From contig MZZL01000388.1 of assembly GCA_002749535.1 (NCBI GenBank), forward strand, positions 62,001-126,000: a stretch of 64,000 bases of DNA, given 5' to 3'. Of this stretch, positions 49,453 through 60,848 are shown in pieces. Position 1 is the first letter of the stretch, and every line of letters starts with the position of its first letter. The position numbers were made by a program, and so were the translations under genes. The notes beneath the pieces are model-generated. The model was not told where the DNA came from and made no database searches. It worked only from the letters and a program-made list of their open reading frames with translations. Source of the stretch: Apophysomyces variabilis (taxonomy: Eukaryota; Mucoromycota; Mucoromycetes; Mucorales; Mucoraceae).

Positions 49453-50253
49453 ATGGTAGAACCATCATGAATATCCTCACTTCCTTTCTTTATTGCAACC
49501 ATCCATTCCTTCTTGGTTTCATGTTCCATTTTTTTTCTCGTTTCTAGCTGCTGCCTGTGAGTAGTTCTTTTCTTTCTTGTCTAACTAACGGTATTGTACA
49601 CTGGCATCTCGCTCGTGATATCAATCGAACGTCAATCAACAGGTGCAGCAAAGATGTTGTTTTTCTTTTTCTATCCGTCTTTATCCCTTTTCCTTTTGCC
49701 TAAATCACTTATATTCGATTGGCATTTTCTCTGTTTCTGCATTGTACAATTGTCTTTCAGGTAGGGAATAGAAACACATGCCAAGTTGGTTAATCGACCT
49801 GTCAGCTTATCATTCATTCTTGCATTCTTCCTTTTTATTTTACACTTTTTCCATTTAGCACGAACGAACGGACCAAGTTACACAGCGAGTTAAGATGATA
49901 GATGGAAAAAGCTCCAATACCAGGTGAATTTCTTTTTCTTTCTGTACCGTTATTGTACTCATCTTACTGTACTCATCTTACCAATGTTGCTTTGCTTTTT
50001 GAATAAAATAAACGTTTGAATGGCTGGGAAAATGAATGCGTATCTTTGACACTGATTTGTTTCATGACCCGGGGGCCGTGAAACCACCTGGGAGTGTGAG
50101 AATGTTGGTGGCGGACGAACATTCTCGATTCTCGCGGAAGAAAGTTTTTTTTTCCCTATCCCAAAATTTATATGACAGATACCATGGTTGAATATTTTGT
50201 CTTCCAAATGAAGTTGGGGCTATTTTATTCCGTCAAGTGCATGTAACAAGGTT
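49453..50253. other. intergenic between convergent genes
   Basis: Holds the 3' regions of proline dehydrogenase (+) and the T5orf172-like gene (-). It is T/C-rich with no gene recognised. A near-duplicate short motif TACTCATCTTAC occurs twice at about 49956-49981. Confidence 0.4.
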
Positions 50254-51561
50254 TCATTGTTTGAGCGCCACGGCTTGTACAACATCAGGTTCTATATCTA
50301 TTTCCACCTCTTGTTCTTCTTGATGTTTTGCTTCAATTGCGGCAGAAGCAGGTGGTGACGATTGGATGAGAGATTGATGTGCTAAATGAGTACTTGATGC
50401 GGCCACACCGTACTGGATCCAACGTAAAATAACGGGTCTAACACGTAAATTCCATACTTCTCGATCGGTTGTCATGGTCCCATCCGGCTTCCGATGCCGC
50501 GCGACCCTTATCCATTCGCGATGCATGATCTTACACTGAGGACACCGAAAACCGGCGTGACGGTAAGTTCCTCCTAATTCCCAAAGAATTAACCGTTCGA
50601 CTCGACCAGCCAACGGACACTTGGGTAGCTGTTCAATGATCCATTCCAGTCGTTCCAGGGTGTGTCCGTCCAGTTTTACTTCGGGAGGAGGAAATCGCGG
50701 GAAAATTTCCATGACATTGGGTACGTATTTGCATTTCTGGGAAACCTGATACATCCTTCTTAGCGGGTTGGCGGTTCGGCCAATCTTGAAATAGGCATAC
50801 CGACTCGTTGGCACGCGAGGACCCTGTTTAAGACTATAGGCATATATGTAACCTGGCTTATCATGCTCTGAAATTGGTTTCCTCATCTCGGCGCGGATGT
50901 TCTGTTGTTGGGTTGGCTTCACACGCGGATTGATCCATACTTATTGGAACACAAGAGCTACGTTAGCTTAACCCATAGCAAGTAAGCCCATTTCTTTCTC
51001 TTTCTTTCTTTTTCCTTCTTTTACTAGGTTTCACTTACAGCTCCAACAATCGTAGATAGGTCGTGGTCTTTTGATTGCGGCTGATTCATGTTCGTCTTCA
51101 AAAATGACATGGGTTTCACCACCATTGATATGAACCTCACTAGAAGCCGCTCCGCTCTGTTCGTCTGCCTTCAGTTTCCTTTTCTGCCCGGTGGCTAATA
51201 GCATAGATAATGCTATTGGCGCCAAAGAACGTTTTTTTCTATGTAAATGACAGTAAAGCTCTGAAGTGTCTGCATCCGGCCTTGTCAGGATCCGTCGTTC
51301 GCATCGATGGCCATCCAATATGCGCAATCCACGACATCGACGACGAACCAATTTTATTTTTTCTTTTGCAGTCGTATGATTGAACCGTGCCCCATAAATA
51401 GTGATACGCGATGCTAGACCCTGAAGAGAAGGGGGGTTTCGTTGGCATGACGACAGAAAAGTGCTAAATTGTCGAGCTTGCCATGAAGGGTATCTAGATG
51501 TTACCACAGCCCGCATGGCCCATAGCCAGGTAACCTTGCTAGAGGCCGAATGAGAAAACAT
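50254..51561 (-). CDS. T5orf172 (GIY-YIG-like) domain protein
   Basis: Two exons, 51561-51039 and 50939-50254, give 402 residues. The C-terminal half matches the T5orf172/DUF1766 pattern, a GIY-YIG superfamily domain: KPGYIYAYSLKQG, then YFKIGRTANPLRRMYQ, a region ending VERLILWELGG, and a terminal HREWIRV motif after paired cysteines (FRCPQCKIMHREW). Upstream, CRGLRILDGHRCERRI...YCHLHR resembles a small Cys/His zinc-binding motif often found ahead of this domain in fungal proteins. The first 60 residues are basic and could be a mitochondrial or nuclear signal, though the true start might be a later Met. DNA binding or nuclease activity is suggested by the superfamily and not shown. It diverges from the PIG-Q gene. 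Confidence 0.8.
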
Positions 51562-52155
51562 AGACTCGTCTTCGCAGGGATAAAATATAAAAACAAAAGG
51601 GAAAGAAGATCGTTTATGATCTCGAAGCTGTCACCTGGAGAACAGGTTGGCTGAATTTTTTGTTTCTTGCGGACATCGAATGATCAATAGTTCGTTGCGT
51701 TTGGTAATGAGAACAATCAATATAATCTGGTATGCGGAAACATACTTGTTTTTCTTTGTATCGACGCATAAGGTTCTTAGCTTGAGCTGAATGATATAAT
51801 ACAGAATACAGTAAATAGGCTGCAAACTTTCATTGCGTTCTCCTCTCAATGTTGGGCAGTAACCGAACAGAGCAAATCTTGGTCTTGAGGATGCTTTATG
51901 CAAGACTCCACATGGTATTGATATTGTTATGGTGGTGGCGTTGTTATCGTGCTGTTTAGTATGATTTATTAGCGGAAACCAAAATTTCTGACAAAGAAAC
52001 TGTACAAAAGCCAGAAGTTTGGCTACCATAGGAATAAATTGAGATCAAAACATTTCTTACATGAGACAGAGCACCCTTTAGACCTGACTCTGAATTTGTG
52101 GCGCCTACGTTCGGAACGGGAATCGTTAGCCATACTTGCACCTCTCCAAACGCTC
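51562..52155. other. divergent promoter region, T5orf172 gene / PIG-Q
   Basis: Spacer of about 590 bp between the two divergent start codons. Open frames in it (for example 51631-52029 minus) are shadows without domains. No clear TATA box is seen. Confidence 0.4.
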
Positions 52156-55100
52156 ATGTCATCGCGTGATGTCCTCAAAATATTCTGGCCATCACATATA
52201 TGTACTCCTCGAACACGCGATGGATTCCTCATTGGTTGGTTTACAGCATCAACTACCATCTGCGTGGCAGCATTGATATCCGATGTGGAGGTAACAGAAC
52301 GCAAAAATCTGGGACGTTTTGTTCACCTGCCTCGGCCGATCGCGGCAAACCTTAGCTCGAACAATTACGATCGCTCCTAGCCGACTTTTGCTTGTCCGGA
52401 GACCATGATGAATTTGAACATATCAACCAAGTTTGCAAAGCACCACCCAAGATTCTCGGCCAGCTGGGAAATCACACAACGGCATGTGCGAACCGTGCCA
52501 ACGGTAAGCCAATCGTTACATATATATGCATGTTTGTTCTCATATATTTCTCTTTTACATGAACAGGCGAACAATGGCTCTCAGTTGTCTTGAATGATGC
52601 CTATGTTCCCATCCTCGTGTAAATAATCAAGCGCATGAAAACATGACGTGCCTATTCATTCCGGTATTTGACCGTCTTCCTAAATAGAACGCCTGCAAAA
52701 GAAGACTACGAACTTATATTTTACGAGCAACCTAATCCAAAGCGACTCCAGTTTCTTGCGTTGGATCCATTGCAGCTTGACATCTCTTCGAAATCCAATG
52801 AATCGACCATGGATAAAGCGTTGTACAACAATCTCCAGACGATCCTCTCCCACGGACACAGAATGACGGGTCATAACGCAACAACAGATGATATGAGTGC
52901 AGTTTTAGTTCAGGTCCGTGTCTATTGTTTACTATATGGCGTGGTCCTGGTGGATTTAACATAATATTTCACCTTTGCTTTTCCCAGATCAATTCATCAT
53001 ACTATCTTGAGAGAGGGATTAAGGCTTCCTGTGATGATCGGGATCGACATGTACTGGAACCTATTTTTTCCTGTATGCGTCAGATAGGATGCTTCTTGTT
53101 TGCTTTGCTGGTACCGTGTAAAAGTCTATTCAAACAGCTCTTTCTTGGTCCATGTTTATGCTTGATATTTTGCGTGCTGTGGTTAATCGAACTGATACTG
53201 CACGTGCTCAATGTGCGGCTACCTAAACTTATTTTGAATGGTGTTGCTCTAAAAGATTTATCAACTGCAGGTAAGCTGCTTTTTTATTACGTAGCAGAGC
53301 TTGCTTCCTTTGTTCTTTATCCAACGGGACCTACAGAAAAATAGTTGTTGATCCATATCACAAAAAAAATAGGTCAACAGGTGGATCTAAGATTACAGCA
53401 ACTCTATTTCTGGCCGCGCCAATATTCGCTCCTCTGGAAAAAGAATCGAGCTAATACAGCCGAGACAAGAGCCCAGTATATCAGGTAGTGTTATTCTGGA
53501 TTGCTTTGTGTATATATATGTGTGTGTCCAGTGCATCTTACCAGCGTTTTCTTACTCATACGGCAAGTTTCCATAACAATATGTGGCTTGTTGCCAATGA
53601 TATAATCATTGGTTTAGCGGTGGGTTCATTCTTAATGAGTAATCATCTCAGTGTCTCGTTGATGCTGAACAAGATACTTTATGTAAGTATTACTGAAGCG
53701 TAAAAGGATGATAAATGAGAGGTTTCTAATCCTATCGAAGAAATGTACAGTAGAATCACTCGAATCAATGATGCTATGGTTCTTAGAAACTCCTGCAGGA
53801 TTAAAGTTGAATCGTGAATTGGCAAGCTTTCTTAGTGAGCTATTTTTATGGTTGATTCGACTTTGGACAGGTAAGGAAGCAGAAAATGAAGTGGACCACA
53901 CAGGATCTCACCGGTACATGAAACATTTCGTCTTCCAGGTTGCGTGCAGGCCATTCAACCGTTCACACCACAGATCATTCACATGATCGGTGTTTCTGGC
54001 ATGTTTGGAGTTTCGATGATCATATCATTGTTCTCTGATTTTCTTACCTTCATGACGATCCATGTCTATTGCTTTTACATGGTGGCAGCAAGGATATTTA
54101 ACTGGCAACTGGTAACTCTTTATTCTTTATTTAATCTATTTCGGGGTAAGAATAAATGGAACATACATTTCGATTTTCTGAAGTAGAATTGGATTTCTAG
54201 GGAAAAAACGTAATCTTTTACGGAACCGTATTGACTCGTGTGATTATGATCTTGATCAGTTACTTCTGGGAACCTGTTTATTCACATTACTTACCTTTCT
54301 TTTTCCAACCGTCATCGTGTATTATCTGACCTTTGCTCTGGTACGTGAGAGAAGAATAGGGAAAAAAGCAAAGTTAGCCACATATAGGCTAGATCTAAAT
54401 GTATGCAAACCAACAGGGAAGAGTCGGTGTCATTTTTTTGCAAGCAGTCATGGAAACGCTGCTGGCGTTTTTCAATCATTTTCCACTGTTTGCCATTATG
54501 TTAAGGTTTAAAGATCCCGATCGATTGCCAGGTAAGGATTGTGTTACCATCTTGTTTGGGGAAATTTTGACTCATGGTTTTCTTCTTTCTTATTTTGCTC
54601 AGGTGGCCTGCATTTCCAGATATTCTGTCACGATGAGTTCCTGCTGACACATCACTACTTTCCATATCATTTACGGAAACTGTATGCAAGGTTAAGACAA
54701 GTATGGAAAGACAGACCTTCACACACAAGACGCAAGGCTGTGCGCTTCAAGATCCCCGGAAATGTGTCGTCAAATTCATTAACGGGACGAGACACACATG
54801 CATCCTCTTCCACCGCTTCTTCCTCGTCTATCCAAGATAGCAGACGAAATGGGGCCTATCTACGGATGCGGGTAAAGTGGATTCAGATTAAATAATATTA
54901 CCACCAGAGATCTAAAAGTATTTTCCTTCGGTATACAGAATATGCCAATTCCATTCAGTGCCATCTTTTTTCAGTACATGCTCTTATGGAAACGGCTAAG
55001 CGCTCATTATTTTTCAGCTTATGTCGTACGATGTTTAATCTATGGACGACCAATAAAGCCGATACCAAAGCTGCAGGTAAGGCACAAGAACGGACTGTGT

Positions 55101-55180
55101 TATGGCATTGCCACAGGGCTAACCGAATTGCTGATTTCATTTAGTACCCCATGCTCCCAGAGAAAAGGTTAGAATTTTAA
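52156..55180 (+). CDS. GPI-GlcNAc transferase subunit PIG-Q/Gpi1
   Basis: Subunit of the ER complex that adds GlcNAc to phosphatidylinositol, the first step of GPI-anchor synthesis. Fourteen exons: 52156-52290, 52356-52503, 52567-52618, 52688-52913, 52988-53270, 53373-53484, 53532-53682, 53741-53870, 53939-54145, 54201-54340, 54417-54531, 54603-54871, 54939-55076 and 55145-55180, giving 713 residues. N-terminal MSSRDVLKIFWPS...GFLIGW matches the family start. The membrane core holds FHNNMWLVANDIIIGLAVGS, ETPAGLKLNRELASF, HVYCFYMVAARIFNWQL, RNRIDSCDYDLDQLLLGTCL and FPTVIVYYLTFAL. The C-terminal soluble part ends MPIPFSAIFFQYM...YGRPIKP. The first intron could be misread as coding because it is short; CTC GAA CAA after acceptor 52355 restores LEQLRSLLADF. 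Confidence 0.93.
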
Positions 55181-55619
55181 GGTTGAACAGCCGATTTTCC
55201 TTGTTTTACTCACGGGGTTCTTTCGCTTATTTGAGCTTAGGCCTTCCTTAGAAACAGTGTGGAGAACACTCAAATCCAAGTTATGGGATGTTTAATATAT
55301 TGTGCATATAGACTTCAGATCGTCGCTATACATGCACAAAAGATTGCGAAATAAAACATCATAATTCCTTTCCCTGACTCATGTTGGAGACCTCATTGAT
55401 TTGATTAGATTGGTGCCATCTAGAGTTTTGGAAAAGGAGAAGCCAGATCGAATTTTATCATGGTTTTTGTTCGTCATGCTTATCTGTAATTGCACAAAAG
55501 CAAAAAGATGTTGGAGAATTTGGGTCAGTGCAGGGTGACCCGAATTTATGTATATGGTATTACATGGTAATGCGCAACTAAAAAAAGTGATATATATAAT
55601 AAAGAAAAACAATTGAGCA
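55181..55619. other. intergenic between convergent genes
   Basis: 3' regions of PIG-Q (+) and the App1-like gene (-). It is AT-rich and no gene or structured element was recognised. Confidence 0.4.
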
Positions 55620-57427
55620 TTATACGTGGTCATCCCAGTTTTTCCATAATGCATCCTGAATCATGGTATCATTCTTCAATTCATCAGCGTTATGAAATAA
55701 GACGATGTTCACATGAGGTGCTAATTTTCGTGCTTTGGCCAGTCGTTCAAGCAATTGACTGTGGGGAGGGTTAGTGTTTGTCTTCGTTGCTGTGCCTGGC
55801 GAGGAGTAAGAAGACGACCGTCGTGCGGCGAACCAGATGGGTGTTGTCTTTCGTATCGGTCGGGAGGATACGTCTCGGATAAAAATCTTTAGGATTTGAT
55901 GGGGATATTCAGCGGCTATGCGTGCATAGATTTCCAAGTCAATTTCACCCGAGTCACCGACGAGGACAAAACGACGTTCCGGGAAGTCTCGAAGGATCTG
56001 CAAGATGGCATCACGCTTGGCTCGACCAGGCACTTCGATCAGACGCGCTAACAAACTACCTTCCATGCGAAGATGCATGGACCCTGACGGAAAACCATGA
56101 TCACGTAAAAACTGATCCAACATCACCGTGAGTTGAAAAGGGCTATTCGACACGTAATGAAAACAAGCTCCCTGCGTATACTAGAGAATGATACAGTTTT
56201 TTTTTTGGTTTTGTGGTCAGTTTTTCCAAAGAATAACATGGACTCTTACACAAAGAGAAAGCAGTTATTTTTTTTTCTTTTACCCATTTCATATAGGCTT
56301 CCGCCATACCAGCTACGGCTTTGGTAGCTCTGAAAAAAGTATTTGCCAAGACCACACGCGTGCCGTTCAATATGTTGGTATGCTTGATCGTGTCGTCAAT
56401 GTCGGAGATCACGGATATCCCGGTAGGTTCGATCAGGTGGACCATCCCGTGGGCTGGAGGAAAATCGGGGTGGCCTGCATGGATCCGCAAGAGCCGTGCA
56501 TCACAGAGATCCTGATGTTTGGCCCATGCAAGGACTTGTGGAACAGGCAGATCAAAGCGGCCGAAGAAGATACCGTTGGTATCTGTCTGACATATCAGGT
56601 CGGGTTCAGGCGGGGTAGAAGCGGAGGATGTGGTAGAGGTGGCCAAGGAAAGGAAGGTAGACATAGAAGAGAAGGAACTGGAAGAGTTACTGCGTTGCTG
56701 TCTCCTCCGATCACCATTGAGGATACTTGACAGTGGGTTGGCTGGTCGATCTACCAAGGAGACAATCTCGGTATCGGAAGACTGAAAGCCAGAATCGGTA
56801 TAATCATAGTGCTTTTTGTTTTGGTCTAACCACATCGGCGCCTTTTGCTGCTGCTGCTGTTGTTGTTGCTGGTATCGTAATCGACCGTCAACATAATCGT
56901 CGTTATCATCATCGTCTTCTTCAGCTCGGTATTCCTCCATTGTCCCAGACGTGCCTATTGCATGAATGACAAATTGTTTGTTTCTTTTGTTTTTGGCCAG
57001 AAAATATTTAAATCGCTCTTCAAACGTCAGGTTATGGTCTTGTTTAGCCACACTAGTAGTGATCCCTATTTTCTACCATGAATCCTCTTGCATATAAAAC
57101 GTATACTATGTGTAAATACCGATCAAAACTTTATGAGATGGTCGCTTAGTGCGAGGATGGGATAGAGCCCAACCATTCACTCGGACAGTCCATTGGAACG
57201 AATCTAAACGATAAAACATCATATTGTCAAACATGAGCCGTGTATTCTTTTTCTTTATTTTGTCTATCTATTTTTTTCTCACTTTGACGAGTGGCATACG
57301 TTGGAAATATAACACATTCCCGTAACAGAGCCGATTCTGTTAACGAGGATGAGGAACCGGAGGAGAAAGAATCAATATCATGAACATAAAATGGTCTTGA
57401 GGATGGTACAGAAGTGTATTCCAACAT
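55620..57427 (-). CDS. App1-type phosphatidate phosphatase (DUF2183)
   Basis: Mg-dependent phosphatidate phosphatase of the App1 family, linked in yeast to cortical actin patches and endocytosis. Four exons (57427-57283, 57203-57107, 57052-56284, 56171-55620) give 520 residues. The N-terminal domain has VIFPTYATRQ, WTVRVNGWALSHPRTKRP and FEERFKYFLAKNKRNKQF. The HAD-type catalytic motif DxDxT is SDIDDTIKHT, with Asp298 and Asp300. Next come NTFFRATKAVAGMAEAY, FHYVSNSPFQL, GSMHLR, RFVLVGDSGEIDLEIYA and IFIRDV, all in family order. A linker holds acidic and poly-Gln runs (nine Gln, about 56835-56870) and a Ser cluster. Exon 1 and its GTGAGA donor were inferred from the conserved N-terminus, and the 54-nt intron before exon 3 from phase. 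Confidence 0.93.
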
Positions 57428-57861
57428 GGTTCCGATGCAAAGCGGAAGTGAAAGGGGGAAGGATAGGAAAAGAAAAGGGATGAAGAGATGAGAAAGCGCT
57501 AGAAACAAAAAAGAAGGGACCAGAGACATCTATCCATATTTGTTATCGGTTCGAAACGGTGTATCGTTATTATATTCGTAACATGTGCCGTCCGTAACCT
57601 TGGGTGGTTTTCAGCGGTTTAATCTAAACGTGGATATTGCACAAGGTAGTACACAGGGTCACGCAGATTCCTTTGATCATTTTTGTCTTTTGGCCATGGC
57701 GTAACTTGATTCAACACTTGTCCGCTCTCTATCTGTTTTGTCTTTTCTCTCAGGGGGGAATGTAAGGAAAGTCATCTGAAAATAAACTAAAGGTCAAAGC
57801 CTGGTTTGTGTGATACTGAAAATCAAAAACGAAAGACTTATGGCAGGATAAGTCTAAGCTG
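57428..57861. other. App1 upstream region
   Basis: Holds the App1-gene promoter and the 3' end of the coiled-coil gene upstream on the same strand. I looked here for kinesin motor sequence continuing the coiled-coil gene and saw none. Confidence 0.4.
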
Positions 57862-59039
57862 CTATGCTTTCTTCCCGGCATTGTTCTCCAGTTCCCGGAT
57901 GATCTCTACTAATCCCTGCCGAGATGCAATTTCTTTTTCCAACTTTCCATCGAGTTCCTCCGCTTTTGCCATATCTTCTTTCAGTTCCACCGTGAGACTC
58001 TGGATCAGTCGTTCTTTTTCAAGAAGCATATCTTGTGAGCGCTAAAACGTTTCGGCTTAGATACCGGAGACACAAAATATTCCTTTGGATCTAACCTCTA
58101 ATTTTAATCGGATATTCCGCATTTCTGCTTCAATCTCTGCAAATGAAGTAGATGTTTGGGATATGGTAGCCTTTTTATGATGCCAAAGATGGAAAATCAT
58201 GAGTATCGTACTTGTTTAGCTTCTCTTTTTTTTCCCTTTTCAAAAGAAAAAAAAAGTTGTACCTGAAGTGTTTCATTTTCCCTTTTTTCACTGTTTAGCC
58301 GGTATTGAATGTGGTCAAACTGCCGTTGTGCTTCACCCACTTCTATTTCCAGGTTGGTGACCCGTCGTTTAAATATCAAACTGTTGTCCTCCAGCTCTTG
58401 ACGATGTATCCGCTGCTGAGCATTTAGATTTTCTATTTCTTGCGTATGCCGTAACTGTAACGTTTGCAACTCGATTTTGATCTCTGCTTCCCTTCGTAAG
58501 GCTTCTTTTGCTTGGCTCTCTTTGTTTTCTACTGTGGTTTCCAATTCAAGACGGAATTTTTCCAGCTCCCCCACTAATGATCTGTTATCTTGCTGCCGAT
58601 TGTTTATCTTCCTCGTACTTACGTTTCTCGCGATTCATCTTCATCAATTGTTCCATATCGCTTATTTTACCCTATGCCAACATTATAGATGAACCGAACA
58701 CGCCTTAATTTTGCTTACTCGCATATCCCAAGCGGGTCGTTTGTTTAGACTTGTGGCGCTCGTAGAAGTCCTCTTCTTTGGTGTTTGTGCAGTTGCCTGA
58801 CTGGATCGCAGATTAGCAGCAGTGGCGTTTGCTCGAGCAACAGCTGCTTTTGTCATTGTGGGAGCTTTTGTTATTCGCTTTCTAGATTCCCCGGATGAGC
58901 CATTGGAGACAGAGAGTGTTGATCTTTTTCCCACTCGCGCGGTTGCAGGTTTCTGACTGGAAGTTGAACTGGAAGCCTATAATTCGTAATCTATTACGAT
59001 CGTGTTTGCTCGGTCAAAGTTACGTACAGATCGGTCCAT
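57862..59039 (-). CDS. kinesin-14 tail-like coiled-coil protein without motor
   Basis: Six exons (59039-59028, 58976-58719, 58671-58619, 58581-58263, 58170-58096, 58041-57862) give 298 residues. Residues 1-83 are basic, Ser/Thr/Ala-rich and likely disordered, suited to binding microtubules. Residues 83-97 read KRPAWDMRGKISDME, which resembles the RPAWDLKG motif that begins the stalk of kinesin-14 motors such as KIFC1. From there to the end it is almost pure coiled coil (ELEKFRLELETTVENKE..., LEIEVGEAQRQFDHIQYR, LEKERLIQSLTVELKEDM). It ends IIRELENNAGKKA where a motor domain would normally follow. One intron (58582-58618) is only 37 nt. Exon 1 encodes just MDRS. A Cik1/Vik1-like partner of a real kinesin-14 is possible. 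Loss of motor exons or an unrelated coiled coil are alternatives. Confidence 0.75.
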
Positions 59040-60020
59040 GGATGTGTAGTAATGCTATCAGGAATTGAAGAAAAAGGGATCAGTAAAAAAGGTACTGCAT
59101 TATAATGTAACGTCACGCGCGCTTATTGCGCGGATCGCGGTGAACGCGTCCTGTCTTATTGTGTCGCGCTGTTTCTTACTCTCTTCGGGTCTACACCTAA
59201 GGCTCCCTTTTCTTTTCCTACTTGCAGCGTGATAACTTTTCCATAACAGATATCGAAAAGTATCAGAACGTATGCACATACCGTTATCCGAATATATGCT
59301 GTGATAGAATCACTACTGAACAGCCAACCAACTGTTAAATGGCACTCTAGACTAGGTTAGGGTAACTGTAATAGAGATATAGCAATTGTTATAGCAAAAT
59401 CCACAGAAAGGTTGAAGCAGGTCAGTCGCCCAATATTTTTGTTAAACCTACTGAAGAGGTGGGATGACCAGCAGGTTTGCAGATTTTACATGTACCACAG
59501 CAGAGGAACGCGGGATTGGCTAGTTCAGAGAGCTTAAATGCTATGTGTTCGTAATGAATAGCTATGGTCTAGTTGCCGGATTATAGCGCATAATATCTTA
59601 GTTCAAGCTTTTCTTTCAGATTCTGCTAATTCTCAAGTTTCCATATCTCTATATCATCGCAAGCCTAATGCAACAATCTGTTGATATCGATTTACTGATT
59701 CACTTTTCACACCATTGCCTCCATAGCCTTAGTTTTCTTTTTCAAAGATAAATTGAATTCACCAAAATGTGCCAGATGACCTCTTCCAGTAATGTCGCAG
59801 CCAATGTAAAATTATCGTTGGAAAACCAATATGAAAATCAGCTCACTTTCCAAACAATTCCCTTTCCAACCCTTTTTCTTATTCAATAGGAGAATTCTCT
59901 GGGCCTACACCCCTCTTCCCTTTTTTTTTTGTTTTTTTTTTTTTTTTGCAAATGAACATAGGTCTCTTTATTTTACAATGGCAGGTGTCAAAGGAAAAAG
60001 CGGATGATAGTAAAAGTTGC
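59040..60020. other. intergenic region
   Basis: 5' region of the coiled-coil gene and 3' region of NHP2. A T run occurs at about 59920-59947. No gene, RNA or repeat was recognised. Confidence 0.4.
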
Positions 60021-60636
60021 TTAATAGACAAGCGCTTCGTTCTATAATAACAAATTGTCGATAAGCATTGTTTGACGCATGCAGGAAAAACAAAGATAAA
60101 ACACTTACCAATTTCTTTGCAGCCTCAAAACATTCTTCGTACATCTCCTTGTAATCCTCTGCTGTCTCTGCTTTTTGCTGCTTACCGCCCAAAACGATCA
60201 TAGCAACGGAAGTAGGACGCTTGGTTGCCACAGCCTCACCCAACTCTTCTTTGGAGGGAACAAAAATGTAAGGCACATTGTGATCTTCGCACAACACGGG
60301 CATATGTGAAATAACGTCAATTGGGGAAATGTCACCGGCAATAATGACCAATCCCTTTTCACCCTTTCGGAGACTCTTGGCCACTTCTTTCACACCACGT
60401 CGAACATGCTTGACCTTGCTTGCTGGAGAAAAAGAAGAAAGCAGTCATTGAGCAAACTATCGTCCTTCTTCTATATTATATATACACCCACCTTTCTTCG
60501 CAGTCTTGAAGAGCTTCTTTGTCAATTTCTTCTCGGCCAATGGATGAGCAATGGGAGACACATGACGAATAACGCTGGATTCTCCTTCTTCGGTCTTAAC
60601 CTTCTTTTCTTTCTTTTCCTTCTTTTCCTTGGCCAT
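60021..60636 (-). CDS. H/ACA ribonucleoprotein subunit NHP2
   Basis: L7Ae-family RNA-binding core protein of H/ACA snoRNPs, which guide pseudouridylation in the nucleolus. Three exons (60636-60492, 60422-60109, 60041-60021) give 159 residues, close to the yeast length. The N-terminus is Lys/Glu-rich (MAKEKKEKKEKKVKTEEGE). The L7Ae domain is clear: LAEKKLTKKLFKTAKKASK, HVRRGVKEVAKSLRKGEKG, LVIIAGDISPIDVISHMPVL, VPYIFVPSKEELGEA and KRPTSVAMIVLGG. The last exon is only 21 nt, encoding the last six residues and the stop. It is transcribed away from CSM3 across a 212-bp shared spacer. Confidence 0.95.
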
Positions 60637-60848
60637 CGTCTACCTGGGTTTTATAAAGCGAAAAATTGAAAAAACTTAAGCGACACGAACAAAAGAAGAC
60701 GGGTGCTCGATTTGTGACTACGAATAGTAAAAGCCACGGGCGGCTCTCCAAATCGGTAGCGGGAGGAGGAGCACGCTTAAGCAAAGGTTCGCGCAGTTGC
60801 ACTTGTTCCTGGCCTCTCTCTTTTCCCTTTTTATTTAAACGAACGATC
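60637..60848. promoter_or_regulatory. bidirectional promoter NHP2/CSM3
   Basis: Only 212 bp separate the divergent start codons at 60636 (-) and 60849 (+). It contains a GC-rich middle (about 60750-60790) and pyrimidine-rich flanks facing each gene, with no clear TATA box. It must contain both core promoters. Confidence 0.7.

Noticed and set aside
52291..52380. Reading PIG-Q exon 1 through to the stop at 52380
   Set aside because: A 65-nt GT-AG intron (52291-52355) restores the conserved frame; read-through ends at once.
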